Part shown: positions 34,068 to 43,794 of the stretch, one piece after another
Position numbering within the stretch: the first letter of the stretch is position 1
Layout: every line of letters begins with the position of its first letter
NCBI RefSeq assembly: GCF_014596445.1
Contig: NZ_MECL01000154.1
Span: forward strand, 1-43,794
DNA from: Streptomyces sp. CBMA29
GTDB taxonomy: Bacteria > Actinomycetota > Actinomycetes > Streptomycetales > Streptomycetaceae
DNA: 43,794 bases
Direction: 5' to 3'
Position numbers and translations under genes: made by a program
The notes under the pieces: model-generated
What the model was told of the DNA's origin: nothing
Seen by the model: only the letters and a program-made list of their open reading frames with translations
Database searches by the model: none

Positions 34068-34085
34068 CGTGCCCGATCGGGCACG
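34068..34085. terminator. Palindromic hairpin after the NTPase gene
   Basis: CGTGCCCGATCGGGCACG is a perfect palindrome, 26 bp past the stop; as RNA it gives a 7-bp stem and a 4-nt loop. Confidence 0.6.
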
Positions 34086-34259
34086 CGACCTGAACGGCCA
34101 TACGCACGACGGGCGGTGGCTACCGTTCCTTGACCTGCTCTTGGGAAAACCATGCCCCTGACATGAACCGATCAGCGAAAGAGTGTCGCTCTGCGGTACC
34201 AGCCGTACGCATAGCGGCGACGCCGTACTTCGCGACAACTCGCTTCGCATGGGGGTTTC
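34086..34259. other. Upstream region of the sedolisin gene
   Basis: About 170 bp. TTGACC (34130-34135) has no good -10 at the right distance. GGGGG (34251-34255) serves as SD. No gene seen. Confidence 0.4.
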
Positions 34260-36224
34260 ATGAGATTTGAGCGCAAGAGAACGCGTGTGGGACTGGTAGC
34301 GGCCGCCGCGCTGCCCCTGGTCGCCGGCGCGCTCGCGCTTGGCACCCAGTCCGCCACGGCCGACCAGCCCAGCGGACGCCAACTCCTCTCCGGCACCAAG
34401 CCGCAGTGGGCCACCACCCAGGCAGACAAGGGCGCGACCGCGAACACCGGCAAGGTGTCCGTCCGCGTCTATCTGGCCGGACGGGACGCCAAGGGCCTCG
34501 CGGCCTACGCCAAGTCCGTCTCCGACCCGAACTCGGCTGACTACGGTCACTACCTGACCACCGCGCAGACCCAGTCGCGCTACGGTGCGACGAAGGCCCA
34601 GATAGCCGAGGTCACCGACTGGCTGAAGTCCTCCGGCCTGAAGGTGACCGCGACCTCCCAGCACTACATCGCCGTGACCGGTGACGTGGCCGCCGCGGAG
34701 AAGGCTTTCGGCACCCAGCTCCACAACTACTCCAAGGCGGGCCACACTTACCACGCCCCGGCGACCACGGCGTCCGCGCCCGCCTCGCTCAAGGGCGCGG
34801 TGCTGACCGTCACCGGCCTGGACAACGCACCCAAGAAGTCCAGCCACGACGACACGCTGCCGCCTCCGGACGCGGTCTTCAAGAACGCCGGACCCTTCTC
34901 CACGTACTACGGCTCGAACACCAACAACAAGCTCCCCAACGCGTACGGCACCAAGGCGCCTTACGCGATCAAGGGCTACACCGGTGAGCAGCTCCGTGCC
35001 GCGTACGGCGCGGGCAAGTACACCGGCAAGGGCGTGACGGTGGCCATCACCGACGCGTACGCCTCGCCGACCATCGCCGCCGACGCCTCGAAGTACGCCA
35101 AGCGCAACGGCGACCAGAAGTACAAGAAGGGCCAGCTCTCGCAGGTCCTGCCGAGCGAGTTCACCAACACCGACGAGTGCGGCGCGTCCGGCTGGTACGG
35201 CGAGGAGACGCTCGACGTCGAGGCCGTGCACGCGGTCGCGCCCGACGCGAACATCGTCTACCTCGGCGCGGCCTCCTGCTACGACGACGACTTCCTCGAC
35301 ACGCTCAACAAGGTCGTGGACGGCCACCTGGCCGACATCGTCTCCAACTCGTGGGGCGACGTCGAGGCCAACGAGACCCCGGACGTGGCCGCGGCCTACG
35401 ACCAGGTCTTCCAGCAGGGCGCTGTCGAGGGCATCGGCTTCTACTTCTCCTCCGGCGACGCGGGCGACAACGTCGCCTCGACCGGTGTGAAGCAGGCCGA
35501 CACCCCCGGAAACTCCGACTGGGCCACCTCCGTCGGCGGCACCTCGCTGGCGGTCGGCAAGAACGACAAGTACAAGTGGGAGACCGGCTGGGGCACCGAG
35601 CGCGCCCCGCTGTCGGCCGACGGCAAGTCCTGGGTGGGCTTGCCCGGCCCGTACACCTCGGGCGCGGGCGGCGGCACCAGCAAGCTGTACGCGCAGCCGT
35701 ACTACCAGCGCGGCGTCGTACCCGACTCGCTGGCGCTCGCCAACGGCGGCACCGTCAAGCAGCGTGTCGAGCCCGACATCGCCGCGGTCGCCGACCCGAA
35801 CACCGGCTTCCTCGTCGGCCAGACCCAGACGTTCCCCGACGGGTCGCTCCAGTACAGCGAGTACCGGATCGGCGGCACCTCGCTCGCCGCGCCGGTGATC
35901 GCGGGCGTCCAGGCGCTGTCCCAGCAGGCCCGTAACGGCATCGCGATCGGCTTCGCCAACCCGCTCATCTACAACAAGTACGGCACGTCCGCGTACCACG
36001 ACGTGACCGACCACCCGCTGGGCCAGGGCCAGGGTCTCGCCGTCGTGCGTGTCGACTTCGCGAACGCCTTCGACGCCTCGGACGGCACGATCACCTCGCT
36101 CCGTACCCTCGGTGCGGACGCGTCGCTGCACGCCACGGTCGGCTACGACGACGTCACCGGCGTCGGCACCCCGGGTGCCGACTACGTGAAGTCGTACCTG
36201 CCGCCGAAGAAGAACAAGCACTGA
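34260..36224 (+). CDS. Secreted sedolisin (S53) serine-carboxyl peptidase precursor
   Basis: 654 aa. A Sec signal peptide (RVGLVAAAALPLVAGALALG, cleavage near ATA-DQ) leads to a pro-kumamolisin activation domain (about residues 60-200; SDPNSADYGHYLT). The catalytic domain has the Glu/Asp pair in EETLDVEAVHAV, the oxyanion Asp in SSGDAGD, and the nucleophile Ser in GGTSLAAPVIAG. A C-terminal Ca site, DDVTGVGTP, completes the family pattern. These are acid-active extracellular proteases, autoprocessed after export. ATG at 34260. It is flanked by terminators, so it is probably transcribed alone. Confidence 0.93.
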   Translation: MRFERKRTRVGLVAAAALPLVAGALALGTQSATADQPSGRQLLSGTKPQWATTQADKGATANTGKVSVRVYLAGRDAKGLAAYAKSVSDPNSADYGHYLTTAQTQSRYGATKAQIAEVTDWLKSSGLKVTATSQHYIAVTGDVAAAEKAFGTQLHNYSKAGHTYHAPATTASAPASLKGAVLTVTGLDNAPKKSSHDDTLPPPDAVFKNAGPFSTYYGSNTNNKLPNAYGTKAPYAIKGYTGEQLRAAYGAGKYTGKGVTVAITDAYASPTIAADASKYAKRNGDQKYKKGQLSQVLPSEFTNTDECGASGWYGEETLDVEAVHAVAPDANIVYLGAASCYDDDFLDTLNKVVDGHLADIVSNSWGDVEANETPDVAAAYDQVFQQGAVEGIGFYFSSGDAGDNVASTGVKQADTPGNSDWATSVGGTSLAVGKNDKYKWETGWGTERAPLSADGKSWVGLPGPYTSGAGGGTSKLYAQPYYQRGVVPDSLALANGGTVKQRVEPDIAAVADPNTGFLVGQTQTFPDGSLQYSEYRIGGTSLAAPVIAGVQALSQQARNGIAIGFANPLIYNKYGTSAYHDVTDHPLGQGQGLAVVRVDFANAFDASDGTITSLRTLGADASLHATVGYDDVTGVGTPGADYVKSYLPPKKNKH

Positions 36225-36239
36225 CGTTCCTGACGGCAC

Positions 36240-36283
36240 GGCGGGGCCCGTACCGGGGAGCGATCCTCGGTGCGGGCCCCGCC
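36240..36283 (+). terminator. Strong terminator after the sedolisin gene
   Basis: A 19-bp stem (36240-36258 with 36265-36283, all paired with a few G-U) and a 6-nt loop AGCGAT. It isolates leuS from the upstream gene. Confidence 0.85.
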
Positions 36284-36293
36284 CCCGCTGCGG

Positions 36294-36299
36294 TAACCT
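36294..36299 (+). promoter_or_regulatory. Leaderless-type -10 for the leuS leader
   Basis: TAACCT ends exactly 6 nt before the leader-peptide ATG at 36306, so the transcript should begin at that ATG. Confidence 0.6.
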
Positions 36300-36305
36300 G
36301 ATGCC

Positions 36306-36344
36306 ATGCGAGCTGTGAGCCTCCTGCTTAGCGAGCCGCGCTGA
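36306..36344 (+). CDS. leuS leader peptide (leucine attenuator)
   Basis: A 12-residue reading frame MRAVSLLLSEPR with three consecutive Leu codons (CTC CTG CTT, 36321-36329), ending in TGA. It is followed by a hairpin and a T-tract terminator before leuS. This is the standard layout for ribosome-mediated attenuation, where slow reading at Leu codons when Leu-tRNA is scarce lets transcription continue. I recall that such attenuators were predicted in silico upstream of leuS in some Streptomyces. Confidence 0.8.
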   Translation: MRAVSLLLSEPR

Positions 36345-36366
36345 CCGAGAACCCCGTCAGTGCGGC
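36335..36366 (+). promoter_or_regulatory. leuS leader hairpin 1
   Basis: An 11-bp stem (36335-36345 with 36356-36366, one G-U) and a 10-nt loop overlap the end and stop codon of the leader peptide. A stalled ribosome would prevent its left arm from pairing. The 8-nt sequence CCTCCTGC occurs both at the Leu codons (36320-36327) and in the terminator (36370-36377). I cannot settle the antiterminator pairing by eye. Confidence 0.6.
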
Positions 36367-36367
36367 A

Positions 36368-36392
36368 CCCCTCCTGCGCGAGGGGCTTTTTT
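36368..36392 (+). terminator. leuS attenuator (T-tract terminator)
   Basis: CCCCTC (36368-36373), a 6-nt loop, GAGGGG (36380-36385), C, then six T (36387-36392). A real T-tract is rare in this genome and sits between leader peptide and leuS. Confidence 0.75.
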
Positions 36393-36465
36393 GTTTCCGC
36401 AGGCAGCGACGGGCAGCAGGCTTCCGGGCCGCAGCCGTCAAGACATCGATGGAGTACCGAGGACG

Positions 36466-39333
<2,868 letters not shown>

Positions 39334-39382
39334 GGCCGCGGCTTCTTCGGAGGGGGCGCCGCTTCGCGGAGTGCGACCCTTA

Positions 39383-39425
39383 AGGGGCAGGTTGGGGGAT
39401 CGGCCGGATCCCGTGGCCTGCCCCT
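39383..39425 (+). terminator. Terminator after leuS
   Basis: AGGGGCAGG (39383-39391) pairs perfectly with CCTGCCCCT (39417-39425), with an inner stem GGGATC/GATCCC (39396-39412), 50 bp past the leuS stop. Confidence 0.75.
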
Positions 39426-39477
39426 CCCGTTTACGGTGGAGACGTCTACGGTGGAGGGAGGAGTGTCCGCCGTTCGA

Positions 39478-39525
39478 GGCGGGATTCAAGGCGGGATTCA
39501 AGGTTGGACTCGAGGTTGGAGGAGA
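39478..39525 (+). repeat. 12-bp degenerate tandem repeats before the 188-aa gene
   Basis: GGCGGGATTCAA twice (39478-39489, 39490-39501), then GGTTGGACTCGA and GGTTGGAGGAGA, the last becoming the SD of the next gene. Confidence 0.7.
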
Positions 39526-39531
39526 GCGCCC

Positions 39532-40098
39532 GTGGAAATCGCAGGCTTCGTCGTCCTGGTGCTCTTCCTCGCCTTCGTCACGCTCGGGGTCGTGGCCACC
39601 GTCAAGACCGTGCGCGCCGCGCGCCGCGGTGTCGCCCGCGCCTCGGCCCAGGCGCGCCGCACCATCGAGGACACCCAGCTCAAGGCCCGCCGCTACACCA
39701 CCACCGGCCCCGCGGGCCAGGTCGCGCAGCTCCGTATCGACCTGCGCACCGCCATCGACAGCACCTTCCGTGCCCTCGAACACGATCCGTCGCTCACGGA
39801 GGCCGCCGCCCTCATGGCCCGCCTCAACGACCACGCCCGCACCCTCGACCGCGAGCTGGCCCTCCTGGAGCGCGAGCCCGACCGCGCCCGCCTCGCCGCG
39901 CTCCTCCCCGAGCTCTCCACCCGCGCCCACCGCATCACCCACTCCGCGGACTCCCTGCGCTGGGCCGCCCAGGACCGCGCCCACCAGTTCGCCTCCGACG
40001 ACCTCACCGCCCTCCGCCACCAGATCGACATCGAATCGGCCGCCCTCCGCCACTGGGAGCCGACGGCTCCGCCGAAGCTGAGCCCGACAGCGGAGTAG
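39532..40098 (+). CDS. Membrane-anchored helical protein of unknown function
   Basis: 188 aa. An N-terminal membrane helix (MEIAGFVVLVLFLAFVTLG) is followed by a basic segment (RAARRGVARASAQARRT) and long helices with heptad-like pattern (DLRTAIDSTFRALEHD, MARLNDHARTLDRELALLER, DSLRWAAQDRAHQF). It looks like a short anchored coiled coil facing the cytoplasm. GTG 39532 has the SD GGAGGAGAG. Rich in Ala/Arg. No family recognised. Confidence 0.8.
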   Translation: MEIAGFVVLVLFLAFVTLGVVATVKTVRAARRGVARASAQARRTIEDTQLKARRYTTTGPAGQVAQLRIDLRTAIDSTFRALEHDPSLTEAAALMARLNDHARTLDRELALLEREPDRARLAALLPELSTRAHRITHSADSLRWAAQDRAHQFASDDLTALRHQIDIESAALRHWEPTAPPKLSPTAE

Positions 40099-40100
40099 GC

Positions 40101-40143
40101 CCCTTGGCGGGGTGCCAGGAGCAAGCCCTTGGCGGGGCGCCAG
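40101..40143 (+). repeat. Direct repeat CCCTTGGCGGGGYGCCAG, two copies
   Basis: 18-bp copies at 40101-40118 and 40126-40143, one mismatch, 25-bp spacing. Confidence 0.75.
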
Positions 40144-40150
40144 AAGCCGA

Positions 40151-40172
40151 ATTCAGCCCGTCCGGCGTTTGC
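40151..40172. repeat. Possible copy of a dispersed Streptomyces intergenic repeat
   Basis: ATTCAGCCCGTCCGGCGTTT resembles a sequence I remember as common between genes in Streptomyces genomes (CAGCCCGTCCGGCG-TTGAGGAC). Only the first part matches here. Based on memory. Confidence 0.4.
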
Positions 40173-40254
40173 GGGGCCACCTCCCCGCGGTAGCAGGGGG
40201 AGACTGGCCCGCCCGGCGATGAGGGTCCGAGTACCGCCCCGACCTGCGCACCGG

Positions 40255-40260
40255 TAACCT
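40255..40260 (+). promoter_or_regulatory. Leaderless-type -10 of degV
   Basis: TAACCT ends 7 nt before the degV ATG (40268), no SD present. Confidence 0.5.
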
Positions 40261-40267
40261 CCCCGTC

Positions 40268-41113
40268 ATGTCCCCGCATGTCGCCATCGTCACGGATTCC
40301 ACGGCCTACCTCCACCCCGAGGCCGTGCGCCGGCACAACATCTCCGTCGTGCCGCTCACCGTGGTAATCGGCGACGAAGCCCTCGAAGAGGGCACCGAAA
40401 TCTCCGCCCCCGCCGTGGCGCGAGCCCTTCAGCGGCGCCACCCGGTCACCACCTCCCGCCCGTCCCCGGCCGAATTCGCCGCCGTCTACGAGGCCGTCGC
40501 CGACGCGGGCGCGGAAGCGATCGTCTCGCTCCACCTGTCCGGCGAGTTCTCCGGCACCTACGACGCGGCGCTGCTCGCGGCGAAGGAGGCGGCGGTACCG
40601 GTGCGGGTGGTCGACACCGGAATGGTCGCGATGGCGCTCGGCTTCACCGTCCTCGCGGCGGCCGAGACGGCGGAAGCGGGCGGCACCCCGGACGACGTCG
40701 TCGCCGCCGCGGAGAAGCGGGCCGACGCCACCTCCGCGTACTTCTACGTCGACACGCTCGACTATCTGCGGCGGGGCGGCCGGATCGGCGCCGCCCAGGC
40801 CCTGTTCGGTTCGGCTCTGGCCGTGAAGCCGCTGCTGCGCCTTGTCGACGGCCGGATCGAGCTGATGGAGAAGGTCAGGACGGCCTCCAAGGCGATCACC
40901 CGGCTGGAGGAGATCGTCGTCGAGCAGGCGGGCACCCGCCGGGTGACCCTCGCCGTCCACCACCTCGCCTCCGCCGACCGCGCGGCGGCCCTCGCGGACC
41001 GGCTGCGGGAGCGGGTGCCGGGCCTCGACGACCTGGTGGTCAGCGAGGTGGGCGCGGTGATCGGCGCGCACACCGGGCCGGGGCTGCTCGGGGTCGTCAT
41101 TTCGCCGCACTGA
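40268..41113 (+). CDS. DegV family fatty-acid-binding protein
   Basis: 281 aa. DegV/FakB-type proteins hold a fatty acid for phosphorylation by a FakA kinase. Family features: VTDSTAYLHPE at the start, VVPLTVVIGDEAL, TTSRPSPAEFAAVYE, LSGEFSGTYDAALLA and VDTLDYLRRGGRIG, GSALAVKPLL. ATG 40268. No partner kinase is seen in the window. A DegV gene between gpgP and comEA is also found in mycobacteria, from memory. Confidence 0.93.
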   Translation: MSPHVAIVTDSTAYLHPEAVRRHNISVVPLTVVIGDEALEEGTEISAPAVARALQRRHPVTTSRPSPAEFAAVYEAVADAGAEAIVSLHLSGEFSGTYDAALLAAKEAAVPVRVVDTGMVAMALGFTVLAAAETAEAGGTPDDVVAAAEKRADATSAYFYVDTLDYLRRGGRIGAAQALFGSALAVKPLLRLVDGRIELMEKVRTASKAITRLEEIVVEQAGTRRVTLAVHHLASADRAAALADRLRERVPGLDDLVVSEVGAVIGAHTGPGLLGVVISPH

Positions 41114-41207
41114 GCGGGGCGGGTGCTCGCGGGGGCATGGGCGGCTCGGGGGGATGGGGACTTCGGTGGTGTGAGCGGTCGGAGGGTCCGTCGGCCGGGG
41201 GCCTGAA

Positions 41208-41223
41208 TCACCCTCACGGGTGA
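41208..41223. promoter_or_regulatory. Inverted repeat TCACCC-TCAC-GGGTGA upstream of comEA
   Basis: A 6-bp perfect inverted repeat with 4-bp centre, close to the DnaA boxes; possible operator or a weak degV terminator. Confidence 0.4.
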
Positions 41224-41228
41224 CGGAG

Positions 41229-41255
41229 TTATCCACAATCGCCGAGTTGTCCACA
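41229..41255 (+). promoter_or_regulatory. Two DnaA boxes upstream of comEA
   Basis: TTATCCACA (41229-41237) and TTGTCCACA (41247-41255) are in the same orientation, 18 bp apart. The second is the preferred Streptomyces DnaA box, the first the E. coli perfect box. They lie 52-78 bp before the comEA ATG. Confidence 0.75.
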
Positions 41256-41288
41256 GATTCAGACCAAGATCATCTTTCGGCGGTGATC

Positions 41289-41306
41289 GGGTCCAGCATC
41301 GGACCC
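41289..41306 (+). promoter_or_regulatory. Hairpin abutting the comEA start codon
   Basis: GGGTCC (41289-41294) and GGACCC (41301-41306) pair perfectly around AGCATC, directly before the ATG; no separate SD is seen. Confidence 0.45.
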
Positions 41307-42266
41307 ATGAACTCTCTGGAACCGATCCGCACCGCCATCCGTCCGCAACGAAAGTCCGGCCCCGACCCGGCCGAGGTGCGTGAACGCGCCGCCGCGCTGT
41401 TCGGTACGGCGGTGGAGCGCGGCGCGCGGGAAGGGCCGCCGGGGGCGCGGCTGGAACCATCGGAAGGGTCCGGGCCCGCGCCTGAGTCCTTGTCGGAGCC
41501 CACGGCTAAGCCCGCGCCTGCGCCCACGTCTAAGCCCTCGCCTAAACCCACGCCTGCGCCGCTGCCGCTGTCTGCGTCCGAGCAGCCCGCGGTGGCCGAG
41601 GAACCGACCGGTCCGGTACGGCGCTTGCGCACCTGGCTTTTCGTCCGCTGCGGGCTGGAGTTCAAGACGGTGCTGGCGCTGGTGGCCGTACTGGTCATCG
41701 CGGGTGGCCTCGCGGTGCAGCACTTCGTGGCGGGCCGCCCCCGCACGATCGCGGTGCCGCCACCGCTGTCGTCGTCGGGGAGGCCGCTGACGGCAGTCGG
41801 CGCCTCGGCCATGACCTCGACGCCCACGACGACCCCCGCACCGAAACTCACCGTGGACATCGCGGGCAAGGTCGCCGAACCGGGGCTACGGCGCCTGCCT
41901 CCTGGCTCCCGCGTCGCCGACGCCCTCTCCGCCGCGGGCGGCGCCCTCCCCGGCACGGACACCAGCACCCTCAACCTCGCCCGCCCCCTCACCGACGGCG
42001 AACAGATCCTGGTTGGCATTGCCCCGGCCCCCGGTGCCCCGGCCGTCCCCGGCGACCCCGCGGCAGTCCCCGGCTCCCCTGTCAGCCTCAACTCCGCCAC
42101 CGCCGCCCAACTCGACGCCCTGCCCGGCGTCGGCCCCGTCCTCGCCCAGCACATCCTCGACTTCCGCACCCAGCACGGCTCCTTCACCTCCGTCGACCAG
42201 CTCCGTCAGGTCCCCGGCATCGGTGACCGCAAATTCACCACCCTCAAGCCCCTGGTCCACCCATGA
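41307..42266 (+). CDS. comEA: ComEA-like DNA-binding membrane protein
   Basis: 319 aa. ComEA is the DNA receptor of natural-transformation systems. A cytoplasmic N-terminus and Pro/Ser/Lys linker (about residues 55-90) come first, then one membrane helix (TVLALVAVLVIAGGLAV, about 118-136), an SLBB domain (VDIAGKVAEPGLRRL to LNLARPLTDGEQILVG) and a helix-hairpin-helix pair (NSATAAQLDALPGVGP, QLRQVPGIGDRKFTTL). The ATG at 41307 is chosen as the first ATG of the family-like start; GTG codons at 41283 and 41220 are alternatives. TGA overlaps the comEC ATG by 4 bp. Confidence 0.92.
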   Translation: MNSLEPIRTAIRPQRKSGPDPAEVRERAAALFGTAVERGAREGPPGARLEPSEGSGPAPESLSEPTAKPAPAPTSKPSPKPTPAPLPLSASEQPAVAEEPTGPVRRLRTWLFVRCGLEFKTVLALVAVLVIAGGLAVQHFVAGRPRTIAVPPPLSSSGRPLTAVGASAMTSTPTTTPAPKLTVDIAGKVAEPGLRRLPPGSRVADALSAAGGALPGTDTSTLNLARPLTDGEQILVGIAPAPGAPAVPGDPAAVPGSPVSLNSATAAQLDALPGVGPVLAQHILDFRTQHGSFTSVDQLRQVPGIGDRKFTTLKPLVHP

Positions 42267-43794
42267 CCCGCCTCGCGGCCCGCGGCGACGACACCGGGGG
42301 CGCAGGACCCGCGGCGAGCGGGCGGGCCGCTGTGCACGCGGCGGCGGCTTCGCGGCTCGGGGCCGCGAACCCACGGCAGGAGGGGCCGCCGGACTGGCGG
42401 TTGGCAGGCCCCGCGGTGGCGGCGTGGGGAGGGGCGGCGGTCGGGCCGGGGCTGGGGACGCGCGTGGGGATCGGGCTGGTGCTGGCGGCGATCCTCGCGG
42501 GGGCGGCGCTGTTGCTGGCGGCCGGGGTGAGGGGCGGCGGGCGGCGGGAGTTGGGGGCGGCGCTGGCGGCGGTGGTGTTGTGCGGGGCGGTGGGGGCGGG
42601 CGCGGCCGTGCTCGGGGCGGCCGACCGGTATCGGGGGCCGGTGGCGGGAATGGCCGAGCGCGGGGCGGTGGCGGAGGTCGAGCTACGGGTGACAGGCGAC
42701 CCGGCGGAGGCCCGCCCACGGGTGCGGGGAGCTGCACGGGCGCCACGGACGGCCGTCGTCGGGGGCGAGGCGTTACGGGTCGACGGCACGCGCGTCCGGA
42801 CGCCGGTGGTGGTGCTGGCCGAGGGAGACGTCGGGAGGTGGCTGAAGCTGCTGCCGTCCACGAGGATCGCGGTCACGGCCCGGCTGGCCCCGGCGGACCG
42901 GCCGGGGGACAGGGCCGCCGCCCTCCTCACGGTGCAGGGACCGCCCCGCGTCCTGGCACCGCCGAGCCTGCCGCAGCGTGTCGCGGGCCGCCTCCGCGCG
43001 GGGCTGCGGGAGGCGAGCCGGCCGCTGCCCGCGGACGCCCGAGCGCTGTTGCCGGGGCTGGTCGTGGGCGACACCACGGGCCTCACACCCGACCTGAAGG
43101 CCGCCTTCCGGGCCACCGACCTCACTCACCTCACGGCCGTCTCCGGAGGCAACCTCACGATCGTCCTGATCCTGCTGATCGGACCGCCGGGCGTGGCGAT
43201 CAGGGCCGAACGACGGGGCCTGGCCGCCTCCTTGGGGCTGCCGCTCCGGCTGACGGCGCTGCTCGGCACGGGCCTGACGCTCGGGTTCGTGCTGGTCTGC
43301 CGACCGGACCCGAGCGTGTTGCGGGCCGCCGCCTGCGGGCTGATCACGCTGCTGGCCATCGGCACCGGCCGCCGCCGGTCCCTGCTCCCGGCGCTGGCCG
43401 CGGCGGTGCTGCTGCTGGTGCTGTACGAGCCGGAGCTGGCCCGCTCCTACGGCTTCGCGCTGTCGGTGCTCGCCACGGGCGCGCTGTTGACGCTGGCGCC
43501 CCGCTGGAGCGAGGCGTTACGGGCCAAGGGGGTGCCGCCGCGGCTGGCGGAGGCGCTGGCGGCGGCGGGGGCCGCGCAGGCGGTGTGCGGCCCGGTGATC
43601 GTGCTGCTGTCGGCCCGCCTCAGCCTGGTCGCGGTGCCGTGCAATCTGCTGGCGGAACCGGCGGTGGGACCGGCCACGGTCCTCGGGTTCGCGGCGCTTG
43701 CGGTCGCCCCGGTCGCGTTGCCCGCCGCCCGCGCGCTGGCGTGGCTCGCGGGCTGGCCGGCCGGCTGGACCGCGGCGGTGGCCCGGCACGGCGC
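42263..43794 (+). CDS. comEC: ComEC-like DNA channel protein (3' end outside window)
   Basis: 510 codons are visible. ComEC is the membrane channel for single-stranded DNA. After an Ala/Gly-rich N-terminus and two membrane helices comes the OB-like region (residues about 120-230), then DLTHLTAVSGGNLTIVL (around residue 286), the family hallmark, and further membrane helices (TLAPRWSEALRAKGVPPRL lies between two). ATG 42263 overlaps the comEA stop (ATGA). TTA codons stand at 42773 and 43517, both in frame. The gene continues past the window. Confidence 0.92.
   Translation, partial: MTRLAARGDDTGGAGPAASGRAAVHAAAASRLGAANPRQEGPPDWRLAGPAVAAWGGAAVGPGLGTRVGIGLVLAAILAGAALLLAAGVRGGGRRELGAALAAVVLCGAVGAGAAVLGAADRYRGPVAGMAERGAVAEVELRVTGDPAEARPRVRGAARAPRTAVVGGEALRVDGTRVRTPVVVLAEGDVGRWLKLLPSTRIAVTARLAPADRPGDRAAALLTVQGPPRVLAPPSLPQRVAGRLRAGLREASRPLPADARALLPGLVVGDTTGLTPDLKAAFRATDLTHLTAVSGGNLTIVLILLIGPPGVAIRAERRGLAASLGLPLRLTALLGTGLTLGFVLVCRPDPSVLRAAACGLITLLAIGTGRRRSLLPALAAAVLLLVLYEPELARSYGFALSVLATGALLTLAPRWSEALRAKGVPPRLAEALAAAGAAQAVCGPVIVLLSARLSLVAVPCNLLAEPAVGPATVLGFAALAVAPVALPAARALAWLAGWPAGWTAAVARHG
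42773..42775 (+). other. In-frame TTA codon in comEC (codon 171)
   Basis: GAG GCG TTA CGG. TTA is read by the developmentally regulated bldA tRNA in Streptomyces. Confidence 0.9.
43517..43519 (+). other. Second in-frame TTA codon in comEC (codon 419)
   Basis: GAG GCG TTA CGG again. The frame was checked against the comEC motif at 43118, so it is not a frame artefact. Confidence 0.9.

Noticed and set aside
34130..34158. TTGACC as a sedolisin promoter
   Set aside because: No acceptable -10 hexamer at 16-19 bp.
33855..36239. About 794-codon minus-strand open frame
   Set aside because: Antisense to the sedolisin gene, whose catalytic motifs are intact.
36391..36465. Upstream start for leuS
   Set aside because: It would begin inside the attenuator T-tract and add residues not found in LeuRS.

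Overview
The window looks like chromosomal DNA from a Streptomyces or a very close actinomycete. It is very GC-rich with strong third-position GC bias, many GTG/TTG starts, T-less hairpin terminators, several apparently leaderless genes, and rare TTA codons. The backbone is the conserved actinobacterial order rne-rplU-rpmA-obg ... proB-proA ... nadD-(LCP)-rsfS-histidine phosphatase ... degV-comEA-comEC. From memory, the same order is found in Mycobacterium, where the phosphatase in that position is GpgP. Lineage-specific blocks are inserted into this backbone.

Region 1 (1-5673): the 3' part of a large RNase E/G, then the ribosomal proteins L21 and L27 from a strong sigma70-type promoter, a terminator, and the GTPase Obg. 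Region 2 (5706-17531): a cell-surface glycan block. It contains a GtrA-like membrane protein with a polyprenyl-phosphate GT2, two Stealth-family sugar-phosphate transferases (one fused to a GT4 glycosyltransferase), a 335-aa unknown partner of the fusion, a Tat/lipoprotein-like PIG-L deacetylase and a secreted VCBS/FG-GAP repeat protein. Region 3 (17691-28989): galE, proB, a small unknown protein, proA, two single-pass membrane proteins sharing an N-terminal motif, an M48 metallopeptidase, a 48-aa membrane protein, nadD, a large LCP (LytR-CpsA-Psr) protein, rsfS and a histidine phosphatase. The LCP gene is probably the orthologue of the S. coelicolor wall-glycopolymer ligase PdtA, so regions 2 and 3 may together make and attach a phosphodiester-linked wall polymer.

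Region 4 (29081-34042): two identical tRNA-Ala(GGC) genes bracket an Old Yellow Enzyme and a GT87 mannosyltransferase-like membrane protein. They are followed by a lone STAND-like NTPase. Region 5 (34260-41113): a secreted sedolisin (S53) protease, leuS behind a leucine leader peptide and a T-tract attenuator, a small membrane coiled-coil protein and a DegV protein. Region 6 (41114-43794): comEA behind two perfect DnaA boxes, and the start of comEC, which carries two in-frame TTA codons and runs off the window.

The most interesting points are the Stealth/GT4-Stealth glycopolymer locus, the two motif-sharing membrane proteins beside proA, the DnaA boxes and TTA codons at the com genes, the leuS attenuator, the repeated 'TANNNT + 6 nt + ATG' leaderless architecture, and the lone STAND-like NTPase next to a duplicated tRNA. 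No CRISPR array, insertion sequence, integrase or prophage was seen.
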